A stretch of 64,000 nt of DNA from Cladorhizidae sp. MBARI D1340-BT2 (GCA_028752905.1 JAQNBH010000017.1:34141189-34205188); one strand, 5' to 3'; counted from the stretch's first letter, positions 46,721 to 59,238 are shown. The notes: generated by a model from the letters alone, not told the origin. Numbers and translations are program-made.

Positions 46721-47192
46721 GGTATAAGAATCAGCTCCATTGAGGTAAGCAAACAAAAGCTATGCAGTGCTATGTTATTCTAAGTTGCAGCAAAGAAAAT
46801 CCAGGAGTGATTCTTGCTCAAGACCAAAGAATATTGGAGCAATTCCTGGTTAGCACATGTGCCTGTGCAGCTTTCCACTGAAGAATAAATTCCAGAAACA
46901 GTAGCAAAAGCCAGGAAGAGAACACTCACAAAGGCAGTTGCAATCACCAGCAATTTAAAAAAAAAAAAATTTGCTCGCTCGCTCTGTCGAACGGGAAGTA
47001 ATAGATCATGGGCCAACCACCAATGCACCCACCCAGGGTTTTCAAGGTATTTCTGTAAACCTTGACCATAGATCTATTGAAATCAGGTTATCTACAAACA
47101 ATCAGTTGGTGCGTGCGTGTGTGTGTGTGAGGCATATTTGAATATGTTACATGTTACCCTTAAATAAACTCTCAGTTTGACATAATAACATT

Positions 47193-47353
47193 ACAATAAC
47201 CTTCTCAATAATGAACTTGAAATGGTGTTCTCTCAACGTTTTGACGAGATGCTCTAGCCTCCATCAGGAATTATTCCTGATGAAGGCTAGATGCATCTAG
47301 TCGAAACGTCAAGAGAATACAATTTATAAGTTGATTATTGAGAAGGTTATTGT
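47193..47353. mobile_element. Palindromic (foldback) pair of hammerhead-like repeats (copy 1)
   Basis: Two ~80-bp arms form an imperfect inverted repeat centred on AGGAATTATTCCT (about 47270). The right arm (plus strand) has CTGATGA (47277-47283), the hairpin GGCTAGA-TGCA-TCTAGTC and GAAACGTC (47303-47310), the conserved boxes of a type I hammerhead with a minimal stem III. The left arm, read on the minus strand, has CTGATGG and a damaged AAAACGTT. Both arms end in GATTATTGAGAAGG-like sequence and GTTATTGT. Penelope-like elements and retrozymes are known to carry such ribozymes. No reverse transcriptase of that kind is present here. Confidence 0.7.
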
Positions 47354-47918
47354 AAGTTACCGGCCAACAGATTTTTGGAAGTTGTTTGTGCTCATCGGAA
47401 TCCCCCTTTTGTGGAAACCCCCCTCCTATGATGTCACAAACACATTATCACAGGAAAAATAAAGTGGTTTCAGGAGTTTATCTGGAACAAAGGCTGCTAC
47501 AAGGAACAAGTATTCCCCTATTGTAAGTATCTAATAGGATAAAATTAGACGGCAGGTAGCTAAAGCCATATTATATGGCATGTCCATGATGGCTGAGAAA
47601 AGCAGATATGAAAACCCTCCGAAAACTTAAAGCTCCCCATGCTCCCAAAAACAGCAAACATAAAAAGATGCCAGGTTTGATGTGTGTAATCCATTACCCT
47701 CATAATAAGAAAACAAGACCACTATCTCAAGCAAGTTATTTTTAAAGGAATCTCCATGATGCAAATGAAGGTTAGATGAGGTTTGTGGCTGGATGCCAGG
47801 AAAATACAGCTGCATGGTTACCACATGTTGGGCTACAAAAACTGTATCCAGGTGTGTTCAACTCGAAACCATCAGGTGATGATGATAAACCATGTCTCCA
47901 ATTTTTCAGTGGCTAGCA
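47354..47918. other. Unique sequence between repeats, no gene seen
   Basis: Non-repetitive sequence without a convincing exon. It recurs at 55516-56080 in the second copy of the region. Confidence 0.4.
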
Positions 47919-49050
47919 CCTGCAGATAGATGACTAGCACATTATTACCTGCAGATAGATGACTAGCACATTATTACCTGCAGAAAGATGACTAGCACAT
48001 TATTACCTGCAGATAGATGACTAGCACATTATTACCAACAGATAGATGACTAGCACATTATTACCTGCAGATAGATGACTAGCTCATTATTACCTGCAGA
48101 TAGATGACTAGCTCATTATTACCTGCAGATAGATGACTAGCTCATTATTACCTGCAGAGAGATGACTAGCACATTATTACCTGCAGATAGATGACTAGCA
48201 CATTATTACCTGCAGATAGATGACTAGCACATTATTACCTGCAGATAGATGACTATCACATTATTACCTGCAGATAGATGACTACCACATTATTACCTGC
48301 AGATAGATGACTAGCACATTATTACCTGCAGATAGATGACTATCACATTATTACCTGCAGATAGATGACTACCACATTATTACCTGCAGATAGATGACTA
48401 GCTCATTATTACCTGCAGATAGATGACTAGCACATTATTACCTGCAGATAGATGACTGGCACATTATTACCTGCAGATAGATGACTAGCACATTATTACC
48501 TGCAGATAGATGACTAGCACATTATTACCTGCAGATAGATGACTAGCACATTATTACCTGCAGATAGATGACTAGAACATTATTACCTGCAGATAGATGA
48601 CTAGCACATTATTGCCAGCAGATAGATTACTAGCACATTATTACCTGCAGATAGATGACTAGCACATTATTACCTGCAGATAGATGACTAGCACATTATT
48701 ACCTGCAGATAGATGACTAGCACATTATTACCTGCAGATAGATGACTAGCACATTATTACCTGCAGATAGATGACTAGCACATTATTACCTGCAGATAGA
48801 TGACTAGCACATTATTACCTGCAGATAGATGACTAGCACATTATTACCTGCAGATAGATGACTAGCACATTATTACCTGCAGATAGATGACTAGCACATT
48901 ATTACCTGCAGATAGATGACTAGCACATTATTACCTGCAGATAGATGACTAGCACATTATTACCTGCAGATAGATGACTAGCACATTATTACCTGCAGAT
49001 AGATGACTAGCACATTATTACTGCAGATAGATGACTAGCACATTATTACT
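47919..49050. repeat. 29-bp minisatellite, about 39 copies (copy 1)
   Basis: The unit reads CCTGCAGATAGATGACTAGC then ACATTATTA, with exact 29-bp spacing. Variants (GCTCATT, TATCAC, ACCACA, AACAGATAG) lie mainly in the left half. The right half is nearly homogeneous, suggesting recent expansion there. Confidence 0.95.
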
Positions 49051-49360
49051 TAGAGAAGAGACAATGCACGATTCAGCTAACTTTCTTTGCTGACAGTGAT
49101 ACTTGCGTAAAGCTAATCTTAAATTTTTGTGGAAAGAGTTAGTGCAACACTTGAATGTGAATATTAAGATTACAATTACTACCTTTCAAGCAAATGAATC
49201 TGAACGAGTCCAGTATGATCACAGGGTGACTGTATGTAAAGTTCTAGCAAAAAGCACAGTCCAATGAAGAAATACGCGATTCTGGGTGTGTCACTGCTGG
49301 AAGCTAGCATGCGAGGATGAAATGCACCTGGTGATTGATTCGCATCAGGTATATCAAGCA
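49051..49360. other. Unique spacer between minisatellites
   Basis: Nothing recognisable. Minus-strand frames starting in the next array run into this stretch but look spurious. Confidence 0.4.
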
Positions 49361-49935
49361 CACTGTATGATTGATATGCATCGGCCATGACACACTCTGG
49401 AGGAGGACACTGTATGATTGATATGCGTCGGGCATGACACACTGCTAGAGGAGGACACTGTATGATTGATATGCATCGGCCGTGACACACTCCTGGAGGA
49501 GGACACTGTATGATTGATATGCATCGGCCATGACACACTCTGGAGGAGGACACTGTATGATTGATATGCGTCGGCCATGACACATTCCTGGAGGAGGACA
49601 CTGTATGATTGATATGCGTCGGCCATGACACACTCTGGAGGAGGACACTGTATGATTGATATGCATCGGCCATGACACACTCTGGAGGACACTGTATGAT
49701 TGATATGCGTCGGCCATGACACACTGCTAGAGGAGCACACTGTATGATTGATATGCATCGGCCATGACACACTGCTAGAGGAGGACACTGTATGATTGAT
49801 ATGCATCGGCCATGACACACTCTGGAGGAGGACACTGTATGATTGATATGGGTCGGCCATGACACACTGCTGGAGGAGGACACTGTATGGTTGATATGCG
49901 TCGGCCATGACACACTGCTGGACGAGGACTGGAGG
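49361..49935. repeat. 44-48 bp minisatellite, about 12 copies (copy 1)
   Basis: Units contain CACTGTATGATTGATATG, CGTCGGCCATGACACACT and CTGGAGGAGGA, with small length variants. Overlapping minus-strand frames up to 261 codons are artefacts of the repeat. Confidence 0.93.
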
Positions 49936-49940
49936 AAGGA

Positions 49941-50045
49941 GATTCCTGATGAAGACCAGAGCATCTAGTCGAAACATCGAGTGAATACAATTTGAAGTTG
50001 ATTATTGAGAAGGTGATTTTAATGTTATTATGTCAACTGAGAGTT
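49941..50045 (+). ncRNA. Hammerhead-like repeat copy D (copy 1)
   Basis: GATTC, CTGATGA (49946-49952), hairpin GACCAGA-GCA-TCTAGTC and GAAACATC (49971-49978) are followed by GAGTGAATACAA. Stem I can form next to the core (AUUC with GAGU, including one G-U pair), stem II has six of seven pairs, and AUC is an allowed cleavage triplet. Stem III has lost its C-G pair (C-A). Downstream AAGTTGATTATTGAGAAGG and TAATGTTATTATGTCAA match the outer flank of the 47193 element. Confidence 0.5.
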
Positions 50046-50593
50046 CATTGAGAGTACAAGTAATGTTGTTTTACTGCATCACAATTCTTGACAGGTGCTT
50101 ACTCCAGTCTGATTCAGCCCTGTAGACGGAATCATTTTCGGTTTCAAAAATTCCATTTTTTTCATTTGAAGTTTACCTAATTTTAGTTTCAGTAAAGTTT
50201 TAGAAAGTTTTCATTACCTACATGAAAAGAAGTACAAAAATGAATGCAAATGGTACAGAACATGGTCTTCCTTGAACTGCTTGGCACATTTGTTCCTCTG
50301 CTCCTCTGACTATGTACAGCTAACAGGAGCACTTCTCTTGGTCTTCTTGGCTCTTGGAGGGGCTGAACCTGCCACCATTTACTTCCACATGCATACAGAT
50401 GCTTTAACCCTCTGATTGCTGGAAGGCCCGTTTAATTTTATTGCAGGGAAGCTGATTTTATCAAGGCTTGTAAAATGCAATATCAAGCCTAAAGGCATTA
50501 CATGACTCTACATTGATTCCCAATTAGCTATCCTCTAGATGTCAAGTCAGAGGCTACCCTCCAGTGCACTGGAAAAGATATAGCTACAAGCCA
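50046..50593. other. Unique sequence, no gene seen
   Basis: No convincing coding feature. The stretch recurs at 58208-58755. Confidence 0.4.
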
Positions 50594-51076
50594 CAGCTGT
50601 AGCTATGTCTGGCTGCCATGGGTCTAGGCTAGCAATCCTAGTAGTTAATGCAGCTGTAGCTATGTCTGGCTGCCATGGGTCTAGGCTAGCAATCCTAGTA
50701 GTTAATGCAGCTGTAGCTACATGTCTGGCTGCCATGGGTCTAGGCTTGCAATCCTAGTAGTTAATGCAGCTGTAGCTATGTCTGGCTGCCATGGGTCTAG
50801 GCTAGCAATCCTAGTAGTTAATGCAGCTGTAGCTATGTCTGGCTGCCATGGGTCTAGGCTTGCAATCCTAGTAGTTAATGCAGCTGTAGCTATGTCTGGC
50901 TGCCATGGGTCTAGGCTTGCAATCCTAGTAGTTAATGCAGCTGTAGCTATGTCTGGCTGCCATGGGTCTAGGCTTGCAATCCTAGTAGTTAATGCAGCTA
51001 TAGCTATGTCTGGCTGCCATGGGTCTAGGCTTGCAATCCTAGTAGTTAATGCAGCTGTAGCTGCCATGGGTCTAGG
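50594..51076. repeat. 57-bp minisatellite, about 8 copies (copy 1)
   Basis: The unit runs CAGCTGTAGCTATGTCTGG, CTGCCATGGGTCTAGGCT, then GCAATCCTAGTAGTTAATG. Since 57 is a multiple of three, frames stay open on both strands (120-128 codons) without being genes. Confidence 0.95.
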
Positions 51077-54075
51077 CAAGCTAGAAGATTACATAGAGAG
51101 AAGCTAGAAGATTACATAGAGAGAAGCTAGAAGATTACATAGAGGGAAGCTAGAAGATTACATAGAGGGAAGCTAGAAGATTACATAGAGAGAAGCTAGA
51201 AGATTACATAGAGGGAAGCTAGAAGATTACATAGAGAGAAGCTAGAAGATTACATAGAGAGAAGCTAGAAGATTACATAGAGGAAAGCTAGAAGATTACA
51301 TAGAGAGAAGCTAGAAGATTACATAGAGAGAAGCTAGAAGATTACATAGAGGGAAGCTAGAAGATTACATAGAGGAAGCTAGAAGATTACATAGAGAGAA
51401 GCTAGAAGATTACATAGAGAGAAGCTAGAAGATTACATAGAGAGAAGCTAGAAGATTACATAGAGAGAAGCTAGAAGATTACATAGAGAGAAGCTAGAAG
51501 ATTACATAGAGAGAAGCTAGAGATTACATAGAGAGAAGCTAGAAGATTACATAGAGAGAAGCTAGAAGATTACATAGAGGGAAGCTAGAAGATTACATAG
51601 AGAGAAGCTAGAAGATTACATAGAGAGAAGCTAGAAGATTACATAGAGGGAAGCTAGAAGATTACATAGAGAGAAGCTAGAAGATTACATAGAGAGAAGC
51701 TAGAAGATTACATAGAGAGAAGCTAGAAGATTACATAGAGAGAAGCTAGAAGATTACATAGAGAGAAGCTAGAAGATTACATAGAGAGAAGCTAGAAGAT
51801 TACATAGAGAGAAGCTAGAAGATTACATAGAGAGAAGCTAGAAGATTACATAGAGAGAAGCTAGAAGATTACATAGAGAGAAGCTAGAAGATTACATAGA
51901 GAGAAGCTAGAAGATTACATAGAGAGAAGCTAGAAGATTACATAGAGAGAAGCTAGAAGATTACATAGAGGGAAGCTAGAAGATTACATAGAGAGAAGCT
52001 AGAAGATTACATAGAGAGAAGCTAGAAGATTACATAGAGAGAAGCTAGAAGATTACATAGAGAGAAGCTAGAAGATTACATAGAGAGAAGCTAGAAGATT
52101 ACATAGAGAGAAGCTAGAAGATTACATAGAGAGAAGCTAGAAGATTACATAGAGAGGAAGCTAGAAGATTACATAGAGAGAAGCTAGAAGATTACATAGA
52201 GAGAAGCTAGAAGATTACATAGAGAGAAGCTAGAAGATTACATAGAGAGAAGCTAGAAGATTACATAGAGAGAAGCTAGAAGATTACATAGAGAGAAGCT
52301 AGAAGATTACATAGAGAGAAGCTAGAAGATTACATAGAGAGAAGCTAGAAGATTACATAGAGAGAAGCTAGAAGATTACATAGAGAAGCTAGAGATTACA
52401 TAGAGAGAAGCTAGAAGATTACATAGAGAGAAGCTAGAAGATTACATAGAGAGAAGCTAGAAGATTACATAGAGAGAAGCTAGAAGATTACATAGAGAGA
52501 AGCTAGAAGATTACATAGAGAGAAGCTAGAAGATTACATAGAGAGAAGCTAGAAGATTACATAGAGAGGAAGCTAGAAGATTACATAGAGAGAAGCTAGA
52601 AGATTACATAGAGAGAAGCTAGAAGATTACATAGAGAGAAGCTAGAAGATTACATAGAGAGAAGCTAGAAGATTACATAGAGGGAAGCTAGAAGATTACA
52701 TAGAGAGAAGCTAGAAGATTACATAGAGAGAAGCTAGAAGATTACATAGAGAGAAGCTAGAAGATTACATAGAGAGAAGCTAGAAGATTACATAGAGAGA
52801 AGCTAGAAGATTACATAGAGAGAAGCTAGAAGATTACATAGAGAGAAGCTAGAAGATTACATAGAGAGAAGCTAGAAGATTACATAGAGGAAGCTAGAAG
52901 ATTACATAGAGAGAAGCTAGAAGATTACATAGAGAGAAGCTAGAAGATTACATAGAGAGAAGCTAGAAGATTACATAGAGGGAAGCTAGAAGATTACATA
53001 GAGGGAAGCTAGAAGATTACATAGAGAGAAGCTAGAAGATTACATAGAGAGAAGCTAGAAGATTACATAGAGGGAAGCTAGAAGATTACATAGAGGGAAG
53101 CTAGAAGATTACATAGAGAGAAGCTAGAAGATTACATAGAGAGAAGCTAGAAGATTACATAGAGGAGAAGCTAGAAGATTACATAGAGGGAAGCTAGAAG
53201 ATTACATAGAGAGAAGCTAGAAGATTACATAGAGAGAAGCTAGAAGATTACATAGAGAGAAGCTAGAAGATTACATAGAGAGAAGCTAGAAGATTACATA
53301 GAGAGAAGCTAGAAGATTACATAGAGAGAAGCTAGAAGATTACATAGAGAGAAGCTAGAAGATTACATAGAGAGAAGCTAGAAGATTACATAGAGAAGCT
53401 AGAAGATTACATAGAGAGAAGCTAGAAGATTACATAGAGAGAAGCTAGAAGATTACATAGAGGGAAGCTAGAAGATTACATAGAGAGAAGCTAGAAGATT
53501 ACATAGAGGGAAGCTAGAAGATTACATAGAGAGAAGCTAGAAGATTACATAGAGAGAAGCTAGAAGATTACATAGAGGGAAGCTAGAAGATTACATAGAG
53601 AGAAGCTAGAAGATTACATAGAGAGAAGCTAGAAGATTACATAGAGAGAAGCTAGAAGATTACATAGAGAGAAGCTAGAAGATTACATAGAGAGAAGCTA
53701 GAAGATTACATAGAGAGAAGCTAGAAGATTACATAGAGAGAAGCTAGAAGATTACATAGAGAGAAGCTAGAAGATTACATAGAGAGAAGCTAGAAGATTA
53801 CATAGAGGAAGCTAGAAGATTACATAGAGAGAAGCTAGAAGATTACATAGAGAGAAGCTAGAAGATTACATAGAGGGAAGCTAGAAGATTACATAGAGGG
53901 AAGCTAGAAGATTACATAGAGGGAAGCTAGAAGATTACATAGAGAGAAGCTAGAAGATTACATAGAGAGAAGCTAGAAGATACATAGAGAGAAGCTAGAA
54001 GATTACATAGAGAGAAGCTAGAAGATTACATAGAGAGAAGCTAGAAGATTACATAGAGAGAAGCTAGAAGATTAC
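51077..54075. repeat. 23-bp satellite, about 130 units, first array
   Basis: The unit is AAGCTAGAAGATTACATAGA plus GAG or GGG. The array shows scattered one- or two-base deletions and insertions (TAGAGATTAC, AGATACATAG, GAGAGGAAGC) that are much rarer in the second array. It is cut off by the assembly gap. Confidence 0.95.
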
Positions 54076-54175
54076 NNNNNNNNNNNNNNNNNNNNNNNNN
54101 NNNNNNNNNNNNNNNNNNNNNNNNNNNNNNNNNNNNNNNNNNNNNNNNNNNNNNNNNNNNNNNNNNNNNNNNNNN
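54076..54175. other. Assembly gap, 100 N
   Basis: Exactly 100 N, the conventional placeholder for a gap of unknown size. The left flank is mid-satellite. The right flank re-enters unique sequence already seen at 46014. Confidence 0.99.
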
Positions 54176-54296
54176 GTGAAGTGGCTCAGAAGAAAACTGA
54201 GCACACCATGCCTACAAAGCAAGCTAAGCTAGTGGCACATTTGATGTTAACTGATAGCATGCCAACTATATTTTCAGTTGGTTGTAACAGTTTTAT

Positions 54297-54882
54297 CTAT
54301 ACCTTATAAGAATAAACTTCTTTAACTGTTAGAATACCATTATAATAAACTTCTCCAACTGTTCATATCATTAGAATGCCAATAGAATACACTTCTCTAA
54401 CTGTTTCATATCACAATAGAATACACTTCTCTAACTGTTTCATATCACAATAGAATAAACTTCTCTAACTGTTTCATATCACAATAGAAACTGTTTCATA
54501 TCACATTAGCTCTAACTGTTCATATCATTAGAATGCCAATAGAATAAACTTCTCTAACTGTTCATATCATTAGAATACCATTAGAATAAACTTCTCCAAC
54601 TGTTCATATCATTAGAATGCCAATAGAATAAACTTCTCTAACTGTTTCATATCACAATATAATAAACTGTTTCATATCACAATAGCTCTAACTGTTTATA
54701 TCATTAGAATGCCAATAGAATAAACTTCTCTAACTGTTCATATCATTAGAATACCATTAGAATAAAATTCTCCAACTGTTCATATCATTAGAGAATAACT
54801 GTTCATATCATTAGAATGCCAATACAATAAACTTCTCTAACTGTTCGTATCATTAGAATGCCAATAGAATAAGCTGCAGTTT
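54297..54882. repeat. ~41-bp A+T-rich tandem repeat (copy 2)
   Basis: Same array as 46135-46720, shifted by 8162 bp. Confidence 0.9.
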
Positions 54883-55354
54883 GGTATAAGAATCAGCTCC
54901 ATTGAGGTAAGCAAACAAAAGCTATGCAGTGCTATGTTATTCTAAGTTGCAGCAAAGAAAATCCAGGAGTGATTCTTGCTCAAGACCAAAGAATATTGGA
55001 GCAATTCCTGGTTAGCACATGTGCCTGTGCAGCTTTCCACTGAAGAATAAATTCCAGAAACAGTAGCAAAAGCCAGGAAGAGAACACTCACAAAGGCAGT
55101 TGCAATCACCAGCAATTTAAAAAAAAAAAAATTTGCTCGCTCGCTCTGTCGAACGGGAAGTAATAGATCATGGGCCAACCACCAATGCACCCACCCAGGG
55201 TTTTCAAGGTATTTCTGTAAACCTTGACCATAGATCTATTGAAATCAGGTTATCTACAAACAATCAGTTGGTGCGTGCGTGTGTGTGTGTGAGGCATATT
55301 TGAATATGTTACATGTTACCCTTAAATAAACTCTCAGTTTGACATAATAACATT

Positions 55355-55515
55355 ACAATAACCTTCTCAATAATGAACTTGAAATGGTGTTCTCTCAACG
55401 TTTTGACGAGATGCTCTAGCCTCCATCAGGAATTATTCCTGATGAAGGCTAGATGCATCTAGTCGAAACGTCAAGAGAATACAATTTATAAGTTGATTAT
55501 TGAGAAGGTTATTGT
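55355..55515. mobile_element. Palindromic hammerhead-like pair (copy 2)
   Basis: Identical to 47193-47353. CTGATGA is at 55439-55445 and GAAACGTC at 55465-55472. Confidence 0.7.
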
Positions 55516-56080
55516 AAGTTACCGGCCAACAGATTTTTGGAAGTTGTTTGTGCTCATCGGAATCCCCCTTTTGTGGAAACCCCCCTCCTATGATGTCACA
55601 AACACATTATCACAGGAAAAATAAAGTGGTTTCAGGAGTTTATCTGGAACAAAGGCTGCTACAAGGAACAAGTATTCCCCTATTGTAAGTATCTAATAGG
55701 ATAAAATTAGACGGCAGGTAGCTAAAGCCATATTATATGGCATGTCCATGATGGCTGAGAAAAGCAGATATGAAAACCCTCCGAAAACTTAAAGCTCCCC
55801 ATGCTCCCAAAAACAGCAAACATAAAAAGATGCCAGGTTTGATGTGTGTAATCCATTACCCTCATAATAAGAAAACAAGACCACTATCTCAAGCAAGTTA
55901 TTTTTAAAGGAATCTCCATGATGCAAATGAAGGTTAGATGAGGTTTGTGGCTGGATGCCAGGAAAATACAGCTGCATGGTTACCACATGTTGGGCTACAA
56001 AAACTGTATCCAGGTGTGTTCAACTCGAAACCATCAGGTGATGATGATAAACCATGTCTCCAATTTTTCAGTGGCTAGCA

Positions 56081-57212
56081 CCTGCAGATAGATGACTAGC
56101 ACATTATTACCTGCAGATAGATGACTAGCACATTATTACCTGCAGAAAGATGACTAGCACATTATTACCTGCAGATAGATGACTAGCACATTATTACCAA
56201 CAGATAGATGACTAGCACATTATTACCTGCAGATAGATGACTAGCTCATTATTACCTGCAGATAGATGACTAGCTCATTATTACCTGCAGATAGATGACT
56301 AGCTCATTATTACCTGCAGAGAGATGACTAGCACATTATTACCTGCAGATAGATGACTAGCACATTATTACCTGCAGATAGATGACTAGCACATTATTAC
56401 CTGCAGATAGATGACTATCACATTATTACCTGCAGATAGATGACTACCACATTATTACCTGCAGATAGATGACTAGCACATTATTACCTGCAGATAGATG
56501 ACTATCACATTATTACCTGCAGATAGATGACTACCACATTATTACCTGCAGATAGATGACTAGCTCATTATTACCTGCAGATAGATGACTAGCACATTAT
56601 TACCTGCAGATAGATGACTGGCACATTATTACCTGCAGATAGATGACTAGCACATTATTACCTGCAGATAGATGACTAGCACATTATTACCTGCAGATAG
56701 ATGACTAGCACATTATTACCTGCAGATAGATGACTAGAACATTATTACCTGCAGATAGATGACTAGCACATTATTGCCAGCAGATAGATTACTAGCACAT
56801 TATTACCTGCAGATAGATGACTAGCACATTATTACCTGCAGATAGATGACTAGCACATTATTACCTGCAGATAGATGACTAGCACATTATTACCTGCAGA
56901 TAGATGACTAGCACATTATTACCTGCAGATAGATGACTAGCACATTATTACCTGCAGATAGATGACTAGCACATTATTACCTGCAGATAGATGACTAGCA
57001 CATTATTACCTGCAGATAGATGACTAGCACATTATTACCTGCAGATAGATGACTAGCACATTATTACCTGCAGATAGATGACTAGCACATTATTACCTGC
57101 AGATAGATGACTAGCACATTATTACCTGCAGATAGATGACTAGCACATTATTACCTGCAGATAGATGACTAGCACATTATTACTGCAGATAGATGACTAG
57201 CACATTATTACT
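56081..57212. repeat. 29-bp minisatellite (copy 2)
   Basis: Same unit, variant order and length as 47919-49050. Confidence 0.95.
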
Positions 57213-57522
57213 TAGAGAAGAGACAATGCACGATTCAGCTAACTTTCTTTGCTGACAGTGATACTTGCGTAAAGCTAATCTTAAATTTTTGTGGAAAGAG
57301 TTAGTGCAACACTTGAATGTGAATATTAAGATTACAATTACTACCTTTCAAGCAAATGAATCTGAACGAGTCCAGTATGATCACAGGGTGACTGTATGTA
57401 AAGTTCTAGCAAAAAGCACAGTCCAATGAAGAAATACGCGATTCTGGGTGTGTCACTGCTGGAAGCTAGCATGCGAGGATGAAATGCACCTGGTGATTGA
57501 TTCGCATCAGGTATATCAAGCA

Positions 57523-58097
57523 CACTGTATGATTGATATGCATCGGCCATGACACACTCTGGAGGAGGACACTGTATGATTGATATGCGTCGGGCATGAC
57601 ACACTGCTAGAGGAGGACACTGTATGATTGATATGCATCGGCCGTGACACACTCCTGGAGGAGGACACTGTATGATTGATATGCATCGGCCATGACACAC
57701 TCTGGAGGAGGACACTGTATGATTGATATGCGTCGGCCATGACACATTCCTGGAGGAGGACACTGTATGATTGATATGCGTCGGCCATGACACACTCTGG
57801 AGGAGGACACTGTATGATTGATATGCATCGGCCATGACACACTCTGGAGGACACTGTATGATTGATATGCGTCGGCCATGACACACTGCTAGAGGAGCAC
57901 ACTGTATGATTGATATGCATCGGCCATGACACACTGCTAGAGGAGGACACTGTATGATTGATATGCATCGGCCATGACACACTCTGGAGGAGGACACTGT
58001 ATGATTGATATGGGTCGGCCATGACACACTGCTGGAGGAGGACACTGTATGGTTGATATGCGTCGGCCATGACACACTGCTGGACGAGGACTGGAGG
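57523..58097. repeat. 44-48 bp minisatellite (copy 2)
   Basis: Same units and order as 49361-49935. Confidence 0.93.
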
Positions 58098-58102
58098 AAG
58101 GA

Positions 58103-58207
58103 GATTCCTGATGAAGACCAGAGCATCTAGTCGAAACATCGAGTGAATACAATTTGAAGTTGATTATTGAGAAGGTGATTTTAATGTTATTATGTCAACT
58201 GAGAGTT
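58103..58207 (+). ncRNA. Hammerhead-like repeat copy D (copy 2)
   Basis: Identical to 49941-50045, with CTGATGA at 58108-58114 and GAAACATC at 58133-58140. Confidence 0.5.
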
Positions 58208-58755
58208 CATTGAGAGTACAAGTAATGTTGTTTTACTGCATCACAATTCTTGACAGGTGCTTACTCCAGTCTGATTCAGCCCTGTAGACGGAATCATTTT
58301 CGGTTTCAAAAATTCCATTTTTTTCATTTGAAGTTTACCTAATTTTAGTTTCAGTAAAGTTTTAGAAAGTTTTCATTACCTACATGAAAAGAAGTACAAA
58401 AATGAATGCAAATGGTACAGAACATGGTCTTCCTTGAACTGCTTGGCACATTTGTTCCTCTGCTCCTCTGACTATGTACAGCTAACAGGAGCACTTCTCT
58501 TGGTCTTCTTGGCTCTTGGAGGGGCTGAACCTGCCACCATTTACTTCCACATGCATACAGATGCTTTAACCCTCTGATTGCTGGAAGGCCCGTTTAATTT
58601 TATTGCAGGGAAGCTGATTTTATCAAGGCTTGTAAAATGCAATATCAAGCCTAAAGGCATTACATGACTCTACATTGATTCCCAATTAGCTATCCTCTAG
58701 ATGTCAAGTCAGAGGCTACCCTCCAGTGCACTGGAAAAGATATAGCTACAAGCCA

Positions 58756-59238
58756 CAGCTGTAGCTATGTCTGGCTGCCATGGGTCTAGGCTAGCAATCC
58801 TAGTAGTTAATGCAGCTGTAGCTATGTCTGGCTGCCATGGGTCTAGGCTAGCAATCCTAGTAGTTAATGCAGCTGTAGCTACATGTCTGGCTGCCATGGG
58901 TCTAGGCTTGCAATCCTAGTAGTTAATGCAGCTGTAGCTATGTCTGGCTGCCATGGGTCTAGGCTAGCAATCCTAGTAGTTAATGCAGCTGTAGCTATGT
59001 CTGGCTGCCATGGGTCTAGGCTTGCAATCCTAGTAGTTAATGCAGCTGTAGCTATGTCTGGCTGCCATGGGTCTAGGCTTGCAATCCTAGTAGTTAATGC
59101 AGCTGTAGCTATGTCTGGCTGCCATGGGTCTAGGCTTGCAATCCTAGTAGTTAATGCAGCTATAGCTATGTCTGGCTGCCATGGGTCTAGGCTTGCAATC
59201 CTAGTAGTTAATGCAGCTGTAGCTGCCATGGGTCTAGG
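58756..59238. repeat. 57-bp minisatellite (copy 2)
   Basis: Same units as 50594-51076, shifted by 8162 bp. Confidence 0.95.

Larger units (their letters stand above)
46014..54075. repeat. First copy of the 8162-bp-offset duplicated region
   Basis: Everything from GTGAAGTGGCTCAGAAG at 46014 recurs from 54176 with a constant offset of 8162 bp. Features and open frames at 46780, 47627, 49179, 50547 and 50721 reappear exactly 8162 bp later with identical translations. Only the terminal 23-bp satellite differs between copies. The most likely cause is two assembly contigs covering the same locus. Confidence 0.9.
54176..59238. repeat. Second copy of the duplicated region (offset 8162 bp)
   Basis: Collinear with 46014-51076 with no visible insertion or deletion. 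It contains the second ~41-bp array, palindromic hammerhead-like element, 29-bp, 44-48 bp and 57-bp minisatellites and hammerhead-like copy D. Treat these as probably the same physical sequences as the first set. Confidence 0.9.

Noticed and set aside
46780..47028. 82-codon minus-strand frame with a hydrophobic segment (also 54942-55190)
   Set aside because: The middle passes through a poly(T) run coding FFFF, no splice sites or homology are visible, and recurrence is due to the duplicated region.
1051..48000. CRISPR-like reading of the regularly spaced repeats
   Set aside because: Units are contiguous tandem repeats without unique spacers, in a eukaryotic context.
49179..49990. Cys/His-rich minus-strand frames up to 261 codons
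   Set aside because: They are translations of the 44-48 bp minisatellite in several overlapping frames.
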